Source: an uncultured beta proteobacterium (GTDB taxonomy: Bacteria; Pseudomonadota; Gammaproteobacteria; Burkholderiales; Burkholderiaceae). Taken from it: DNA of 35,907 nt. Location: NCBI GenBank assembly GCA_903871735.1, contig CAIQHU010000024.1, positions 1-35,907 on the forward strand, read 5' to 3'. The position numbers and the translations under genes were made by a program. This document shows positions 21,289-28,600 of the stretch, in pieces (the first letter of the stretch is position 1; every line of letters begins with the position of its first letter). The notes below the pieces were generated by a model, which was not told the origin of the DNA, made no database searches, and saw nothing but the letters and a program-made list of their open reading frames with translations.

Positions 21289-22229
21289 CCTGTTACCCCG
21301 ACTTTTTCAGCCACGCGCATGACTGCCGATCGTGCTCTTGGATTCGTTTTCACTTCTATCGCACTGGGCTTAATACGGGCAATTATCTTTAGTGGTGACT
21401 TAGGTAATTCAGACTCGCGTAGAGCCATGCCGCGGGGTATTTCTACCTTACTGTGACGTTGCATAAACTGCTTCACAATTCGGTCTTCTAAAGAATGAAA
21501 ACTAATTACCACTAAGCGTCCACCTGTTTTTAATAAGGACAGGCTCATATTTAAACCTTCCTCCAAGTCGGCAAGCTCTTGGTTGACATGAATCCGTATA
21601 GCTTGAAAGGTACGTGTGGCCGGATCCTGCTCGAAGTCACGCGTGTGGACGACACGAGCCACGATCTGCGCGAGCTGTCTTGTGGACCCAATAGTGGTGC
21701 CTTGTTGCCGGCTAGCAATAATCGCCTTTGCAATTTGGATAGCAAACCGTTCTTCCCCATACGCTTTAATAACCCTCGCTATCTCTTTTTCGCTGGCCGT
21801 TGCCAACCATTCCTGAGCACTCTGGCCCGTTTGATTGTTCATGCGCATATCTAACGGGCCATCTAGTCGAAATGAAAAACCGCGCTCGGCCTGATCGATT
21901 TGTGGTGAACTGATGCCTAAATCCAATAAGATGCCATTCAAACTGTTTGGTGCGACTAACTCCGACATCTTTGTAAATGACTTGTGATAAATTTGTAGCC
22001 GTTGATCCTTGATCAAGCCTGCTTCCTGGATTGCTTGCGGATCTTTGTCGGTCGATATTAAGCAGCCATCTTTTGGTAGCACTTCTAAAATTTTTCGGGA
22101 ATGTCCCCCACGCCCAAAAGTTCCATCCAGATAAATGGTTTGGCTCTGCGCTTGGTCGTTGTAAGCGTTGTTCTGCATTAAGGCAGTAACTGCCTCGTCC
22201 AGTAATACCGGCCGATGACTGAAGGTCAT
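21285..22229 (-). CDS. rsmH: 16S rRNA (cytosine(1402)-N(4))-methyltransferase
   Basis: RsmH (MraW) methylates C1402 of 16S rRNA with S-adenosylmethionine. The 314-residue sequence starts [13 protein letters not shown] and has the SAM loop [16 protein letters not shown]. It also contains [42 protein letters not shown] and [15 protein letters not shown]. All are standard for the family and the length is normal. An AGGGA lies five bases or so before the ATG. It starts 12 bases after mraZ and overlaps ftsL by ATGA. Confidence 0.97.
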   Translation of the reverse strand: MTFSHRPVLLDEAVTALMQNNAYNDQAQSQTIYLDGTFGRGGHSRKILEVLPKDGCLISTDKDPQAIQEAGLIKDQRLQIYHKSFTKMSELVAPNSLNGILLDLGISSPQIDQAERGFSFRLDGPLDMRMNNQTGQSAQEWLATASEKEIARVIKAYGEERFAIQIAKAIIASRQQGTTIGSTRQLAQIVARVVHTRDFEQDPATRTFQAIRIHVNQELADLEEGLNMSLSLLKTGGRLVVISFHSLEDRIVKQFMQRHSKVEIPRGMALRESELPKSPLKIIARIKPSAIEVKTNPRARSAVMRVAEKVGVTG

Positions 22230-22241
22230 GAGTCCCTAACA

Positions 22242-22670
22242 TCAGAAAGTAAATTGTCGCAAAGCCTCAGGCATTCCTTGCGAGATAGCAAATTGCTCTT
22301 TACTGGCATAAGTGCTAGCATCCCAAATTTCAAGGTGGCTACCCATGCCCAGCAAAATGATGTCGCGCTCAATACCAGAGGCAGCTCTTAACTCAGGACT
22401 AATTAAAATCCTCCCAGAGCCATCCATTTCAACTTCTGAAGCATTCCCTAAAAATATTCTTCGCCACCAATGGGCCTCCATCGGTAATTTCGATATTTTT
22501 AAGCGGAATTCTTCCCATTCAATTTTGGGGAAAAGTAGCAAACAACCATCAGGGTGTTTAGTTAAAGTAACTGTGCCAAGACTTTCTGTTTTGAGGGCGT
22601 CACGATGCCGAGCCGGAACTGACATCCGCCCCTTCACGTCCAAATTGATCGCTGAAGCACCTTGAAACAT
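22242..22670 (-). CDS. mraZ: Transcriptional regulator MraZ
   Basis: MraZ is a DNA-binding protein of two SpoVT/AbrB-like half-domains that form a ring and repress the division cluster promoter. The 142 residues show the two matching segments [13 protein letters not shown] (about 14-26) and [14 protein letters not shown] (about 85-98), each ending in the family's R/P-helix pattern. The start [14 protein letters not shown] is canonical. The ribosome site is poor because the upstream 20 bases are occupied by the MraZ-box repeats. It is the first gene of the cluster, and the boxes upstream indicate autoregulation. Confidence 0.96.
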   Translation of the reverse strand: MFQGASAINLDVKGRMSVPARHRDALKTESLGTVTLTKHPDGCLLLFPKIEWEEFRLKISKLPMEAHWWRRIFLGNASEVEMDGSGRILISPELRAASGIERDIILLGMGSHLEIWDASTYASKEQFAISQGMPEALRQFTF

Positions 22671-22676
22671 TATTTT

Positions 22677-22701
22677 CCCACTTTTTCACACTTCCTCCCA
22701 C
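22677..22701 (-). promoter_or_regulatory. MraZ operator: three repeats with a 10-base period
   Basis: On the minus strand, GTGGG, GTGTG and GTGGG begin exactly 10 bases apart (plus-strand CCCAC at 22697-22701, CACAC at 22687-22691 and CCCAC at 22677-22681). Known MraZ boxes are TGGG-type repeats separated by about five bases, giving the same period. The array starts at the 3' edge of the proposed -10 and reaches to seven bases before the mraZ ATG, an ideal place for autorepression. Confidence 0.85.
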
Positions 22702-22728
22702 TTTAAAGCTTCAATAATGCTTGGTCAA
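22700..22728 (-). promoter_or_regulatory. Putative sigma-70 promoter of the mra/dcw cluster
   Basis: The minus strand has TTGACC (22723-22728, five of six consensus bases), a 17-base spacer and TAAAGT (22700-22705, four of six). Transcription would begin at an A near 22693, giving a leader of about 23 bases that contains two of the three MraZ repeats. This is the best promoter match I found in the window. Confidence 0.65.
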
Positions 22729-22750
22729 GACTTTTACTAAAAAAATTTGA
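22729..22750 (-). promoter_or_regulatory. UP-element-like A/T tract upstream of the mraZ promoter
   Basis: The 22 bases directly before the -35 read TC, AAATTTTTTTA, GTA, AAA, GTC on the minus strand. Aligned to the full UP-element consensus as I recall it (NNAAAWWTWTTTTNNNAAANNN), only one defined position differs. This would be a contact site for the RNA polymerase alpha subunit and would make the promoter strong. Confidence 0.55.
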
Positions 22751-22754
22751 TTTT

Positions 22755-22772
22755 TTCTTGCAATTACAAGAA
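22755..22772. repeat. Near-palindrome upstream of the mraZ promoter
   Basis: TTCTTG and CAAGAA flank a six-base centre CAATTA, giving an 18-base near-palindrome with one mismatched pair. It sits about 27 bases upstream of the -35 element. It may be a regulator site or a chance result in AT-rich DNA. Confidence 0.3.
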
Positions 22773-22789
22773 CTTAGCAACGACACTTC

Positions 22790-22814
22790 ATTATTTTTTT
22801 CATAAAAAAATAAT
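22790..22814. repeat. AT-only perfect inverted repeat, 11-base arms
   Basis: ATTATTTTTTT and AAAAAAATAAT flank the loop CAT. It lies between coq7 and mraZ. With no G:C pairs the hairpin would be weak. It could help end coq7 transcripts or act as a bent A/T tract upstream of the mraZ promoter. Confidence 0.35.
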
Positions 22815-22904
22815 ATAAAACATGGACTTATAGAGCATACTTAAACAAGGGGCTTAGGTATAATGATAAGAACCCTCATTCAAGAGCTATTTTTTCAAAA
22901 AAAA

Positions 22905-23540
22905 CTACACATAATATGCAGTTTTCGTCATCAAACGAGAAGCTATTTGCATCCCCTGCTGCGCGACCTTTGGCAAAGTTGCCGCCCCAGCCTCAATGGC
23001 CATTTCTTGATGAAGCGATTCTTCGATCCGCATTTGTTCCACAATGGCTCTAGAAGCCAAATCCCCCTCTGGTAGACTTTGTAAGTGTCCATCTAAGTGT
23101 TTGGTTACCTGCTTTTCCGTCTCAGCAACAAAACCTAAACTCCAGCGATCACCTGAAAGTCCAGCAATAACTCCAAGCATAAAGGACCCACCATACCAAA
23201 TAGGATTCAAAAAACTTGGGCGCGAATTCAACTCCTTTAAACGCGAAGCACACCAGGCCAAGTGATCTTCCTCCTCAATTGCGGCTTGAGTTAATTGCTC
23301 TTTAATGACCTGCGAGCGACTCGTTAAACGCTGCGCTTGGTAAAGCGCTTGCGCACAAATCTCACCGACATGGTTGACTCGCATGAGCCCAGCGGCATGC
23401 TTCTTTTCAGCTTCGCTAAGCACGATCTCGGCAGACTGTGCTGAGATGGTTGACTTTGGAGTAGGTCGACGCTGCGCCGACGTGCCCGATAAAGTACGCA
23501 GAACTCGATCTGTTTCAATGATTAAATGATCCAAAAACAT
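22905..23540 (-). CDS. coq7: 2-polyprenyl-3-methyl-6-methoxy-1,4-benzoquinol hydroxylase
   Basis: Coq7 is a membrane-associated diiron hydroxylase that carries out a late hydroxylation in ubiquinone synthesis. The 211-residue protein shows the full ligand set of the ferritin-like fold: E60 in [13 protein letters not shown]90 and H93 in EEEDHLAW, E142 in AETEKQ, and E174 with H177 in RIEESLHQE. The Coq7 form rather than the flavin enzyme UbiF is typical of betaproteobacteria. AAAGGA lies seven or so bases before the ATG. Transcription runs toward mraZ, 234 bases away. A separate mraZ promoter suggests it is not strictly part of the cluster. Confidence 0.95.
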   Translation of the reverse strand: MFLDHLIIETDRVLRTLSGTSAQRRPTPKSTISAQSAEIVLSEAEKKHAAGLMRVNHVGEICAQALYQAQRLTSRSQVIKEQLTQAAIEEEDHLAWCASRLKELNSRPSFLNPIWYGGSFMLGVIAGLSGDRWSLGFVAETEKQVTKHLDGHLQSLPEGDLASRAIVEQMRIEESLHQEMAIEAGAATLPKVAQQGMQIASRLMTKTAYYV

Positions 23541-23575
23541 TTATATATCCTTTTATAGGATTACTGCGCATGAAA

Positions 23576-24511
23576 TCATGCGGTATTTTTTCCTTTACGC
23601 CCATGATAAAGCCCAGCCATCGTGCCAATAACCTCAGCCGTAGACGCCGTATCTTCTAAAGCAAAACCCTGCGCCATCGCTGCTGTATAAATTGGAGCAG
23701 TGGCATTAAAAATAGGCAGCGGGCATCCGACCGACTTGGCTAACTCCCCAATTACTTGCATATCTTTTTGCCAAACCTCGACCTTCATCGTTGCTGGAGT
23801 ATATTTTCGGTCAATCATAAAAGGCATTCTTAAACGCATTACACCCGTACCAACGACTGGACTTGGGCCAAAAATATCTAAGACTTCTTTTGGGTCTAAG
23901 CCAATTTTTTTAGCAAATATCACGGACTCTGCGGATGCGACGTTATATATCGCTACCAAATGATTGGCAATCATTTTCATTTTTAAACCATTACCATACG
24001 CGCCAACATAAGGCGCATTATCTGATAGGCATTTAAAAATAGGGCTTATTTGTTGACATATTTTTTTATTGCCACTCACAAAAATCGTCCACGCGCGATC
24101 TTTCATCCGCGCTGCTGTGCCGCTAATTGGGCAATCAAGCAAGCTCACTCCAGGCTTTTTTAATTGTTGTGCAATCAATTCCTTATCCGCCATAGGAAGC
24201 GTACTCGTTTCAACGAGAATAAGCTTTTTAGGGCTTTTTGACAAAGCCTCCTGAATTTGGGTGTACACCAAGCGCAGGGCTTGACTCGTTGCTAACGAGG
24301 TAATCACAACATCCGCTTTATAAACGACGTCTTGGGCAGATTTGAGGGGCTCTCCACCGGCTCGACTAAGTCGTTTACAAGCGGCCTTCTCTAGGTCAAA
24401 CCCGATCACTTTAAAACCACTTCGTAGAAGAGTTTCTGCCATAATTCCACCCATAATTCCTAGGCCAATAATTCCAATAACTGGGTTTGTCATTTGTTCT
24501 TTCTGAACCAT
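23576..24511 (-). CDS. NAD(P)-dependent beta-hydroxyacid dehydrogenase (3-hydroxyisobutyrate dehydrogenase family)
   Basis: This 311-residue cytosolic oxidoreductase belongs to the family of 3-hydroxyisobutyrate dehydrogenase and tartronate semialdehyde reductase. Visible are the Rossmann loop GIIGLGIMGG (13-22), the substrate-site DCPISGTAARMKD (126-138), and GNGLKMKMIANH (173-184) with catalytic Lys179 and Asn183. The second Asn of the usual NN pair is His184. The true substrate cannot be read from sequence. A second in-frame ATG at 24493 (MTNPVIGIIG) would give 305 residues; neither start has a good ribosome site. It ends 35 bases before coq7 on the same strand and is divergent from the M20 amidohydrolase gene. 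Confidence 0.88.
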   Translation of the reverse strand: MVQKEQMTNPVIGIIGLGIMGGIMAETLLRSGFKVIGFDLEKAACKRLSRAGGEPLKSAQDVVYKADVVITSLATSQALRLVYTQIQEALSKSPKKLILVETSTLPMADKELIAQQLKKPGVSLLDCPISGTAARMKDRAWTIFVSGNKKICQQISPIFKCLSDNAPYVGAYGNGLKMKMIANHLVAIYNVASAESVIFAKKIGLDPKEVLDIFGPSPVVGTGVMRLRMPFMIDRKYTPATMKVEVWQKDMQVIGELAKSVGCPLPIFNATAPIYTAAMAQGFALEDTASTAEVIGTMAGLYHGRKGKNTA

Positions 24512-24739
24512 TATTTTTTCCGTGTGTGCAATTCTTTATTCAACATACTTTGAGTACTACTCAAAACTCTTTACGTATCAGTATAAAGAGCCTTACACCC
24601 CGATGCAAAAATATGCGCTCAATTTTTATACCCCAACTAGCCAAGAAGGCTTGTATTTGGGTAATCTTGATTTACCTGATTTACCCTATTCTCAGATTGT
24701 AAGAATTAGGCTAAGATAAAGTATCAATCTGCGCTATTT

Positions 24740-25963
24740 ATGAAAATCATCCCCGAATTCCTCGAACAACAAAGTCTAATCCAAACAATTCGGAGGGATA
24801 TTCATGCGCATCCAGAATTAAAGTTTACGGAATTTCGAACCTCGGCTATGGTGGCTCAACAGTTAAGAGACTGGCATATCCCAGTGCACCTTGGTCTTGG
24901 AACTACCGGCGTAGTTGGCACCATCACAGGGCAACTCGGTCCAGGAAAGTCCATTGGCCTTCGAGCCGATATGGATGCGCTCCCCCTCACCGAACACAAT
25001 ACTTTTGCGCACGCTTCTCAATATGCTGGTTGTATGCATGCTTGTGGACATGACGGACATACTGCAATGCTTCTTAGCGCAGCCTTGTATCTTTCCAAAC
25101 ATCGACAATTTCAGGGTACTGTTCACCTGATTTTTCAACCTGCTGAGGAGGGCGGTGGCGGTGCTCGAGAAATGATGAAAGATGGTCTTTTTGAACTCTT
25201 TCCCTGCGACGCTGTCTTTGGTCTGCATAATTGGCCCGGCATGCCTGAGGGCCAATTTGGAGTAATTCCAGGCCCCATGATGGCCTCTAGTAACGAATTC
25301 AAAATTACGCTCAAAGGTAAAGGCGCGCATGCAGCCCTGCCTCACAATGGCATTGACCCAGTTTTAGCCACTAGTCATCTAGTCTGTGCGCTCCAAAGCA
25401 TTATCACTCGTAATAAAAAGCCGATCGATACAGCCGTTCTTTCTATTACACAATTTCATGCTGGGCATGCGACCAATGTTATCCCAGATGATGCCTGGAT
25501 CAGCGGAACAGTTCGAACCTTTACAACTGAAGTCCTTGACCTTTTAGAGATTCGCCTACGTGAAGTAGCTCAGTCAATTGCCATGGCATTCTCCTGCCAA
25601 GCTGAAGTAGAATTTATTCGCAACTATCCGCCTTTGATTAACCACCCTGTTCAAACGGCCTTTGCACGCGAAGTAATGCGTACACATTTTGGTAAAGATT
25701 GTGTCAGCGAGCATACTGAACCAACGATGGGTGCTGAAGATTTTGCGTTTATGCTGGAACAAGTTCCAGGTTGTTACGCCTTTATCGGCAACGGCGATGG
25801 CTCACATCGCTCTAGTGGGCACGGCTTAGGGCCATGCCATCTCCATAATCCGTCTTATGATTTTAATGACAACCTCTTGCCCATCGGAGCAAGTTACTGG
25901 GTTCATCTAGTTCATGATTTCTTAAAAAATTCGTCACATGCAACTGCTGCAGTTAACTCTTAA
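24740..25963 (+). CDS. M20 family metallo-amidohydrolase (hippurate hydrolase-like)
   Basis: The 407-residue protein resembles the M20D amidohydrolases (HipO, N-acyl-amino-acid and IAA-amino-acid hydrolases), two-metal enzymes that cleave N-acyl amino acids. Motifs are the N-terminal IRRDIHAHPELKFTE, RADMDALPL, the metal site CGHDGHTAML with C102 and H104, PAEEGGGGAREM with E136-E137, GLHNWPGMPEG with H163, and a late metal His in CHLHNPSYDFND. The dimerisation insert starts around ASSNEFKITLKGKGAHAA. It has no signal peptide and is probably cytosolic. It stands alone: divergent from the dehydrogenase gene and convergent with the DUF3047 gene, with four bases between stops. The exact substrate is unknown. 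Confidence 0.9.
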   Translation: MKIIPEFLEQQSLIQTIRRDIHAHPELKFTEFRTSAMVAQQLRDWHIPVHLGLGTTGVVGTITGQLGPGKSIGLRADMDALPLTEHNTFAHASQYAGCMHACGHDGHTAMLLSAALYLSKHRQFQGTVHLIFQPAEEGGGGAREMMKDGLFELFPCDAVFGLHNWPGMPEGQFGVIPGPMMASSNEFKITLKGKGAHAALPHNGIDPVLATSHLVCALQSIITRNKKPIDTAVLSITQFHAGHATNVIPDDAWISGTVRTFTTEVLDLLEIRLREVAQSIAMAFSCQAEVEFIRNYPPLINHPVQTAFAREVMRTHFGKDCVSEHTEPTMGAEDFAFMLEQVPGCYAFIGNGDGSHRSSGHGLGPCHLHNPSYDFNDNLLPIGASYWVHLVHDFLKNSSHATAAVNS

Positions 25964-25967
25964 GACT

Positions 25968-26831
25968 TCACCGCTTATTTGATTTGAACTCAATATCACC
26001 ATAGATCGCCTGAACTTCTGACTTCGTATTATCCGTATCAGTCATCAAACCTAAGGCGATTAATCCACCGGGATTTTCTTCAAATGCCTTTTTAAAGTCC
26101 TCTGTAATATTGCGTTGATGATGACGCCAATGCCCCAGATGCTCATTACCGCTATCTACGACGATCATCTTTACTCTGGAGGTATGTTTACTAGTCAAAA
26201 CTTCGCCAATCCGATGATTACCGCCCCAAATATACATGAGAGTCGCATAGGGTAGTTGCTGTCCGCTAATGAGATAGGCCATTTCAAAAGCGATTTGTTC
26301 CTTGAGTGATAATTTCGATTTATCTCCATCAAAACCAAGAACTAATCGCAGAGGCGCATCATCCGAGTGACTCAAACTGTTATCAGCAGAGTCTATAGTT
26401 CCTAAAGCTTTCCAACTCCAAGAAAGATTTGTGTAATGTGGTTTTTTAGGTTTTAACCGAAATACCATACCCGATGCACTTGCTTTTGCATCGGCATGCA
26501 AAACCGTTTTACCTTGATATGGCTTTAAACGATAATGCGTTTTATTTTTAGTTGGTAATAATGTCCAAGGATACCAGCCAGAAAACCCTACCTCAGCCGA
26601 AGATTTCTCTTCTACGGGTTTAGCCTGTAATGCTTCAGAAGCGATAATGGACGAATTTTCTTCTAAAAGTTGCGGAGTAATCGCTAGATTAGAAAATTTA
26701 ACAATTTCTGTGGCAACAGTACCATTTGGAATTTGGTCTGCGACAAGTGGCTCTTTTGGTTGAATAGCGCATGATGATGATAGGCAAACTCCCAAACAGC
26801 TAATCATGCGTACAAACCAAGGATTTTTCAT
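25968..26831 (-). CDS. DUF3047 protein, exported, possible lipoprotein
   Basis: The ATG at 26831 gives 287 residues and overlaps the mltA stop as ATGA; an earlier in-frame codon at 26864 is less likely. The N-terminus MKNPWFVRMISCLGVCLSSSC looks like a signal sequence with a weak lipobox (SSSC). From about residue 85 the DUF3047 pattern is clear: FSGWYPWTLLP, LSWSWKALGTIDSADNS, DDAPLRLVLGFDGD, LMYIWGGN, RVKMIVVDSG, HLGHWRHHQRN and the ending MTDTDNT and IYGDIEF. The function of DUF3047 is not established. Coupling to mltA suggests an envelope role. The family call is good; the lipoprotein call is tentative. Confidence 0.82.
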   Translation of the reverse strand: MKNPWFVRMISCLGVCLSSSCAIQPKEPLVADQIPNGTVATEIVKFSNLAITPQLLEENSSIIASEALQAKPVEEKSSAEVGFSGWYPWTLLPTKNKTHYRLKPYQGKTVLHADAKASASGMVFRLKPKKPHYTNLSWSWKALGTIDSADNSLSHSDDAPLRLVLGFDGDKSKLSLKEQIAFEMAYLISGQQLPYATLMYIWGGNHRIGEVLTSKHTSRVKMIVVDSGNEHLGHWRHHQRNITEDFKKAFEENPGGLIALGLMTDTDNTKSEVQAIYGDIEFKSNKR

Positions 26832-27994
26832 CTGACATCCAACTGATGCGGTAATATCGCCCAAACTCGACCAACTTGTTTCATCTTGCCAGCTTTCATT
26901 CCCGCACTCCCGTCAGAACCCCAAAAATAATCTGCTCGAACACCTCCCACAATAGCAGAGCCCGTGTCCTGAGCAAAGACCATCCTTTTAATAGGTTTAT
27001 TATCATCAGGATCCGTGGTGGAGAGAAACATGGGCGCTCCCTTAGGTATAGCCTGCCAATCCACTGCAATACTTCTTCCTGGTGTTAAAGACACGCCAAT
27101 ACTTCCAACCGGGCCATCTTTCACAGATAATTGATCGCGTAAAATCTTAAAAAAAACGTATCTTGGGTTAGCATCCAATAGCTCATTAATCCGCTGTGGA
27201 TTTTTTTTTGCCCATTCACTAATACTCTGCATGCTGGCCTGCTGCGCAGTTAACTCTTTCCGATCAATTAACCACTGGGCAATGGATTGGTATCTTTGCT
27301 GATTCGTACCTGCAAAACTAAGCCGAAGAATTTGTTGATTTTCTAGGAGGATTCTTCCTGAGCCTTGGATTTGCATCATTGCTGCAGCGACTGGATCCTC
27401 TACCCAAACTATCTCTTGTCCATGTAAGGTATTACTATTTAACAGATCTTTCCGCGGCGGTCTCACTATGTTGGGGTTGGACTGCCAGCTTTCTGGAAAC
27501 CGGTGTAATGGGGTTTGATAAGGCCCCTGCTTCGTCATAGAGCCTTTGAGAGTCGGCTCAAAATACCCAGTGATCAAACCCGTTGGACTACCTACTGCAA
27601 ATTGTTTATTGTGTTTTGCTTGTGTAATTTCCCATACTTGAAAATACGTCTCAAAATAAGTTCGAATCACTTGGTTATTTTTTAGCGCCTGACTAGAAAT
27701 ATTTTTTGCACGATCACACGCTCCAGTCCATGCTGGACTATTTTGTAATCTACTCAAATATTGACAGCTTTTTAACCATGCTTGCCAGGCATCCTCGAGA
27801 GGATCTTCTTGCCAGCCTGGCAAATCTTTCCAACTAACTAAACGATATTGCGCTGCTGGATATTGCAAAGGCATGATTACTGCAGAAACGGGAGACTCTC
27901 TTGTAATCACCACAGGCATATTTTTAACCGGTCCAAAACACCCTGTCAAAAAAATAAAGAGTACTCCTAGGAGTAAAATACTTGGAATACTCAT
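26828..27994 (-). CDS. mltA: Membrane-bound lytic murein transglycosylase A
   Basis: MltA cleaves glycan strands of peptidoglycan and releases anhydro-muropeptides at the outer membrane. The 388-residue protein begins with a lipoprotein signal peptide ending LTGC (Cys19). The MltA domain is recognisable by GLITGYFEPTLKGS, YQTPLHRFPESW, HGQEIVWVEDPVAAAMMQIQGSG, and RYQSIAQWLIDRKEL. The C-terminal 3D domain, FAQDTGSAIVGGVRADYFWG, carries the catalytic aspartate. The start is followed by a good signal sequence. Upstream lies an out-of-frame mini-ORF, ATG-TCA-TGA, overlapping the start. The DUF3047 gene is coupled at its 3' end. Its promoter must lie under the small plus-strand gene at 28018-28134. 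Confidence 0.95.
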   Translation of the reverse strand: MSIPSILLLGVLFIFLTGCFGPVKNMPVVITRESPVSAVIMPLQYPAAQYRLVSWKDLPGWQEDPLEDAWQAWLKSCQYLSRLQNSPAWTGACDRAKNISSQALKNNQVIRTYFETYFQVWEITQAKHNKQFAVGSPTGLITGYFEPTLKGSMTKQGPYQTPLHRFPESWQSNPNIVRPPRKDLLNSNTLHGQEIVWVEDPVAAAMMQIQGSGRILLENQQILRLSFAGTNQQRYQSIAQWLIDRKELTAQQASMQSISEWAKKNPQRINELLDANPRYVFFKILRDQLSVKDGPVGSIGVSLTPGRSIAVDWQAIPKGAPMFLSTTDPDDNKPIKRMVFAQDTGSAIVGGVRADYFWGSDGSAGMKAGKMKQVGRVWAILPHQLDVR

Positions 27995-28017
27995 GACATG
28001 AAAACTTTCAGATCGGT

Positions 28018-28134
28018 ATGCTCTCTAACTTATTTGATGAATACCCCTTACTCATACTTCTGATTGAAGCTGGAGTTGCCCTGCTCATCTTGGTGTTTAT
28101 CGTAGTTTGGACTATGATGGGCCGGAAAAAATAG
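28018..28134 (+). CDS. Predicted 38-residue single-pass membrane protein
   Basis: An ATG at 28018 opens 38 codons ending with TAG at 28132-28134. The product has a short N-terminus with acidic residues (MLSNLFDEYP). A hydrophobic segment of about 24 residues follows (LLILLIEAGVALLILVFIVV), then WTMMGRKK with a positive tail, so the C-terminus is predicted to face the cytosol. The hydrophobic profile and clean topology argue for a real gene. The ribosome site is weak, and the preceding in-frame codons reach a stop at 27994-27996. It is divergent from mltA (23-base gap) and convergent with apaG (23 bases). It recalls DUF3149-size small membrane proteins, but I do not recognise it as one. Confidence 0.5.
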   Translation: MLSNLFDEYPLLILLIEAGVALLILVFIVVWTMMGRKK

Positions 28135-28157
28135 GCTTTCATAGAATTCTGGCGTCA

Positions 28158-28532
28158 CTAATGTAAAACTCGGGGGATGGCTAAGGCAAACTCAGGAATC
28201 GGCGCTTCAAAAAACTGGGCATCTTCTGAAATACAAAAATAATTACCCTTCATACTCCCTACCGGAGTGGGTATGGTTGCCCAACTGGTGTATTCAAAAG
28301 TCTCACCCGAGCGCAATAGTGGTTGCTGCCCAACCACTCCTAAACCTTTGACTTCCTGGGTATGACCCTCACTGTCAGTAATTAACCATTGCCTAGCAAC
28401 CAACTGAAAAGGTACATCTGAGTCATTTTTGATGGATAAATTATAGGCAAAATGGTACTGCCCTAATTCAGGTTTTGATTGTTCTTCCAAATACTGGACT
28501 TGAACAGAAATATTAATTGAAAAATTTGTCAT
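28158..28532 (-). CDS. apaG: ApaG protein (DUF525 domain)
   Basis: ApaG is a small immunoglobulin-like beta-sandwich protein; its molecular role is uncertain and is linked by name to Co2+/Mg2+ effects. The ATG at 28532 gives 124 residues, the usual family length. An upstream in-frame TTG (28550) would add six residues and has no ribosome site. The family core GLGVVGQQPLLRSGETFEYTSW is present, with VGSMKGNYFCISEDAQFFEAPIPEFAL near the C-terminus broken only by normal loops. It is divergent from rpe; 68 bases separate the starts and include two short inverted repeats. Confidence 0.94.
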   Translation of the reverse strand: MTNFSINISVQVQYLEEQSKPELGQYHFAYNLSIKNDSDVPFQLVARQWLITDSEGHTQEVKGLGVVGQQPLLRSGETFEYTSWATIPTPVGSMKGNYFCISEDAQFFEAPIPEFALAIPRVLH

Positions 28533-28600
28533 AGACTCATTTTGATGCAATTCGTAGAAATTGCCAAGTCTCCCATAAATACTAGCGCTAAAATAGCGTC

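Noticed and set aside
21766..22242. A 158-codon minus-strand frame overlapping rsmH
   Set aside because: It runs in another frame of the well-conserved rsmH gene and shows no domain; the overlap explains its length.
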